A stretch of 61,523 bases of DNA, from IMG/VR virus record IMGVR_UViG_3300043548_000080, positions 1 through 61,523 of that record; one strand, 5' to 3'. The translations under genes were made by a program, and so were the position numbers. Position 1 is the stretch's first letter; each line of letters starts with the position of its first letter. The DNA is from a virus. Positions 59,826-61,523 of the stretch are shown here, in pieces. The notes under the pieces are model-generated. The model was not told the origin of the DNA. It saw only the letters and a list, made by a program, of their open reading frames with translations, and did no database searches.

Positions 59826-61523
59826 ATGGCTGATAGAGTAGAAACATTTGCTGTTAGCTGTACAGGTGGGTTGGTTACAAACCAGCCTACATTGGCACAA
59901 TCTGCTCAGATGCCTGGGACAGCTAGAGAACTCATCAACTTTGAGCCTTCTGTTGAAGGTGGATATAGACGTATTAATGGGTATACGAAGCGGTCTAACA
60001 CTCCTATTTCTTCTTTGCCCGTTGTTTGGACAAGACAAGCCTATTCTATTGGAGCTACATCCATCAATGTTGGTGGGTGGTATTTCTTAGCAGATCTTAA
60101 CGGTGAGGGACCAATAACTTTTACTGTATCAGGCTCTTCTACTGTGTACACAGTATCGTCCATCACTGACGATCCTTCTTCTCCTGCGGATACACATGCT
60201 GTTATTACATTTACTCCTGCCTTAACTACAAATTTGACAGCAAGACACTACATATTTCTTCAACAAAACTCTTTCCTTTTAGATGGGTTATCTTTGTTTA
60301 CATTTGATGATCGATTCATTCTTGTAAATGAATACGGAAACATCACAAGAAATCTTAACGAGATTCTGTTTCTCTCACTTGGTGATTATGCTTCTGGTAT
60401 CTTTTTTTATTCTAGAGTAGATGGGGCAGGCCAGACAGGAACAACTCTAACAATTAAGAATCTTAAACAACGTCCAGAATATCTAGATACATTTTGGATA
60501 GAAACAAGCGGAAGTAACTTTCCTAGCTTATTTGTTATATCTAATGTGGCATCTTACTCTGCTGCAAATGGAACAGCTACTCTCACAATTTACCCATCTC
60601 TTCCTACTAGCCCTGCAAATGAATCTCTTATTGTTTGGGTTAGAAGAAGAAGAAGAATGCTAAGTAGTTTTACTATTAAGCCTGCTAAGTATTCTAAAGG
60701 AGCAACTAGCTATGTTGCATATCCAGCGGGAGAAGAATATCCTTTAATCTTCACTACAACAGCTTATGAGCCTGTAACACAGCTATACGACATCATTCAA
60801 GCGGACGCTGAGCCTTTGTTGTTTGCTTCTTATTACAAGAACCATTTGTTCTGGGCTTCTCCCACAAAGCTGTACTTCTCTGCTCCCTTCGATGAGTTTG
60901 ACTATACAGCCGCAGCAGGTGCTGGTCAGATCACAGTACCAGGAACCATCGTTGGCTTGATGACGTTGAGAGACAGTCTAATTATTTTCTGCCGCTACAA
61001 CATCTTTAGACTTGTTGGATCAAGCGTAGATAAATTTAGCCTGTCAGCAATAACGGAAAAGACAGGATGCGTTGATGGTCTTTCCATTCAAGAAATCAAC
61101 GGGGACGTGATGTTCCTGTCTGATACAGGACTCTCTCGTCTTTCCGATTCTGATCAATCTAGCGGTCTTGGAATTAGTGTTATTTCTAACACCATCAAGA
61201 CAGAAGTAAACACTCTTCTTGCTGATTCGGCTAACGGTCAGAACTTCTATCCTAGCGTATTCATCCCTAGTAAGGGTCAATACCGTGTGTTTAAGTACAA
61301 CAATTCCACTACACCAGTAAATACCATTGCAATTGCTGGTTCTCAGGTTAGTCTTAATCCTGCAGAAACCTTCTGGTCTTTGATTCAAGGTATCAAGCCC
61401 ATTGTTTCTGATTTTTGGAGATATGAGAACACTGTTGTGTTCGTCAACAACAACGGGTCTGGACAAACCACTTACATCTATGAGATGGATAGCGGTAACA
61501 CCTTTGATGGTACAAACATCACT
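59826..61523 (+). CDS. Tail tube protein B (T7 gp12-like), 3'-truncated second allele
   Basis: The frame starts MADRVETFAVSCTGGLVTNQ and is open to the window edge. It matches the gene at 1-2018 at both ends and diverges between. The full gene would continue with the sequence at 1689. The divergent segment replaces many residues, for example RRRRRMLSSFTIKPAKY here against RRLANMSSSFTYSSGKY in the first copy. This copy supplies the true start codon for the family. Confidence 0.85.
   Translation, partial: MADRVETFAVSCTGGLVTNQPTLAQSAQMPGTARELINFEPSVEGGYRRINGYTKRSNTPISSLPVVWTRQAYSIGATSINVGGWYFLADLNGEGPITFTVSGSSTVYTVSSITDDPSSPADTHAVITFTPALTTNLTARHYIFLQQNSFLLDGLSLFTFDDRFILVNEYGNITRNLNEILFLSLGDYASGIFFYSRVDGAGQTGTTLTIKNLKQRPEYLDTFWIETSGSNFPSLFVISNVASYSAANGTATLTIYPSLPTSPANESLIVWVRRRRRMLSSFTIKPAKYSKGATSYVAYPAGEEYPLIFTTTAYEPVTQLYDIIQADAEPLLFASYYKNHLFWASPTKLYFSAPFDEFDYTAAAGAGQITVPGTIVGLMTLRDSLIIFCRYNIFRLVGSSVDKFSLSAITEKTGCVDGLSIQEINGDVMFLSDTGLSRLSDSDQSSGLGISVISNTIKTEVNTLLADSANGQNFYPSVFIPSKGQYRVFKYNNSTTPVNTIAIAGSQVSLNPAETFWSLIQGIKPIVSDFWRYENTVVFVNNNGSGQTTYIYEMDSGNTFDGTNIT
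59836..61523 (+). repeat. Right end of contig self-overlap
   Basis: Matches 1-1688 in register, without net insertion or deletion. The first 120 or so bases and the last 260 are almost identical; the centre, about 59970-61240, differs at many sites. Confidence 0.85.

Overview
The window is an almost complete genome of a tailed, short-tailed (podovirus-type) double-stranded DNA phage. Evidence: portal, terminase, scaffold and major capsid genes, a T7 gp11/gp12-type tail tube pair, three large internal virion (ejection) proteins, no tape measure or tail sheath, a T7-type replication set (family A DNA polymerase and a primase-helicase fusion), and tight gene packing with ATGA/TGATG overlaps. No phage RNA polymerase was seen, so transcription probably uses the host enzyme. 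The last 1,688 bases repeat the first 1,688 in register, with identical ends but a diverged middle. The contig therefore most likely closes on itself into a genome of about 59.8 kb, with two alleles of one tail gene caught at its ends. The host is not shown directly; several accessory genes resemble genes I associate with Burkholderiales (Betaproteobacteria) phages and prophages, so a betaproteobacterial host is my best inference.

Layout. 1-12.4 kb (+): end of the tail tube B gene, lysis cassette (two holin-like membrane proteins and a GH24 lysozyme), then internal virion proteins, closed by a two-way terminator at 12.40 kb. 12.4-33.7 kb (-): three tRNAs (Leu, Thr, Arg), phoH, a class II ribonucleotide reductase gene interrupted by a group I intron carrying an HNH endonuclease, a C5 cytosine methyltransferase with a long second reading frame inside it, MazG-like, ThyX, a free HNH protein, a DUF5664-type nucleotide hydrolase, exonuclease, ssDNA-binding protein, DNA polymerase, primase-helicase, a tyrosine integrase, and a GC-rich accessory block of small genes, a hexapeptide-repeat protein, a DUF932 protein and a GP88-like protein. 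33.7-35.3 kb: a 1.6 kb gene-free divergent region with three perfect DnaA boxes at 11 bp spacing, CAACACAGCCT direct repeats, alternating purine-pyrimidine tracts, a sigma70-like promoter and a terminator; it is the best origin/control candidate. 35.3-59.8 kb (+): a spike base protein, a composite fibre with a lectin-like end, a set of small basic proteins, terminase, portal, a large head-associated protein, scaffold, capsid, decoration-like proteins, a 1,674-residue modular fibre, a VG-repeat fibre, tail adaptor, tail tube A and the second copy of tail tube B.

How it works together. The leftward genes make deoxynucleotides (NrdJ, ThyX, MazG, DUF5664), copy the DNA and modify it, and supply tRNAs for A-ending codons. 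The rightward genes build, package and release the particle. An integrase is present but I found no repressor, so whether the phage is temperate is open.
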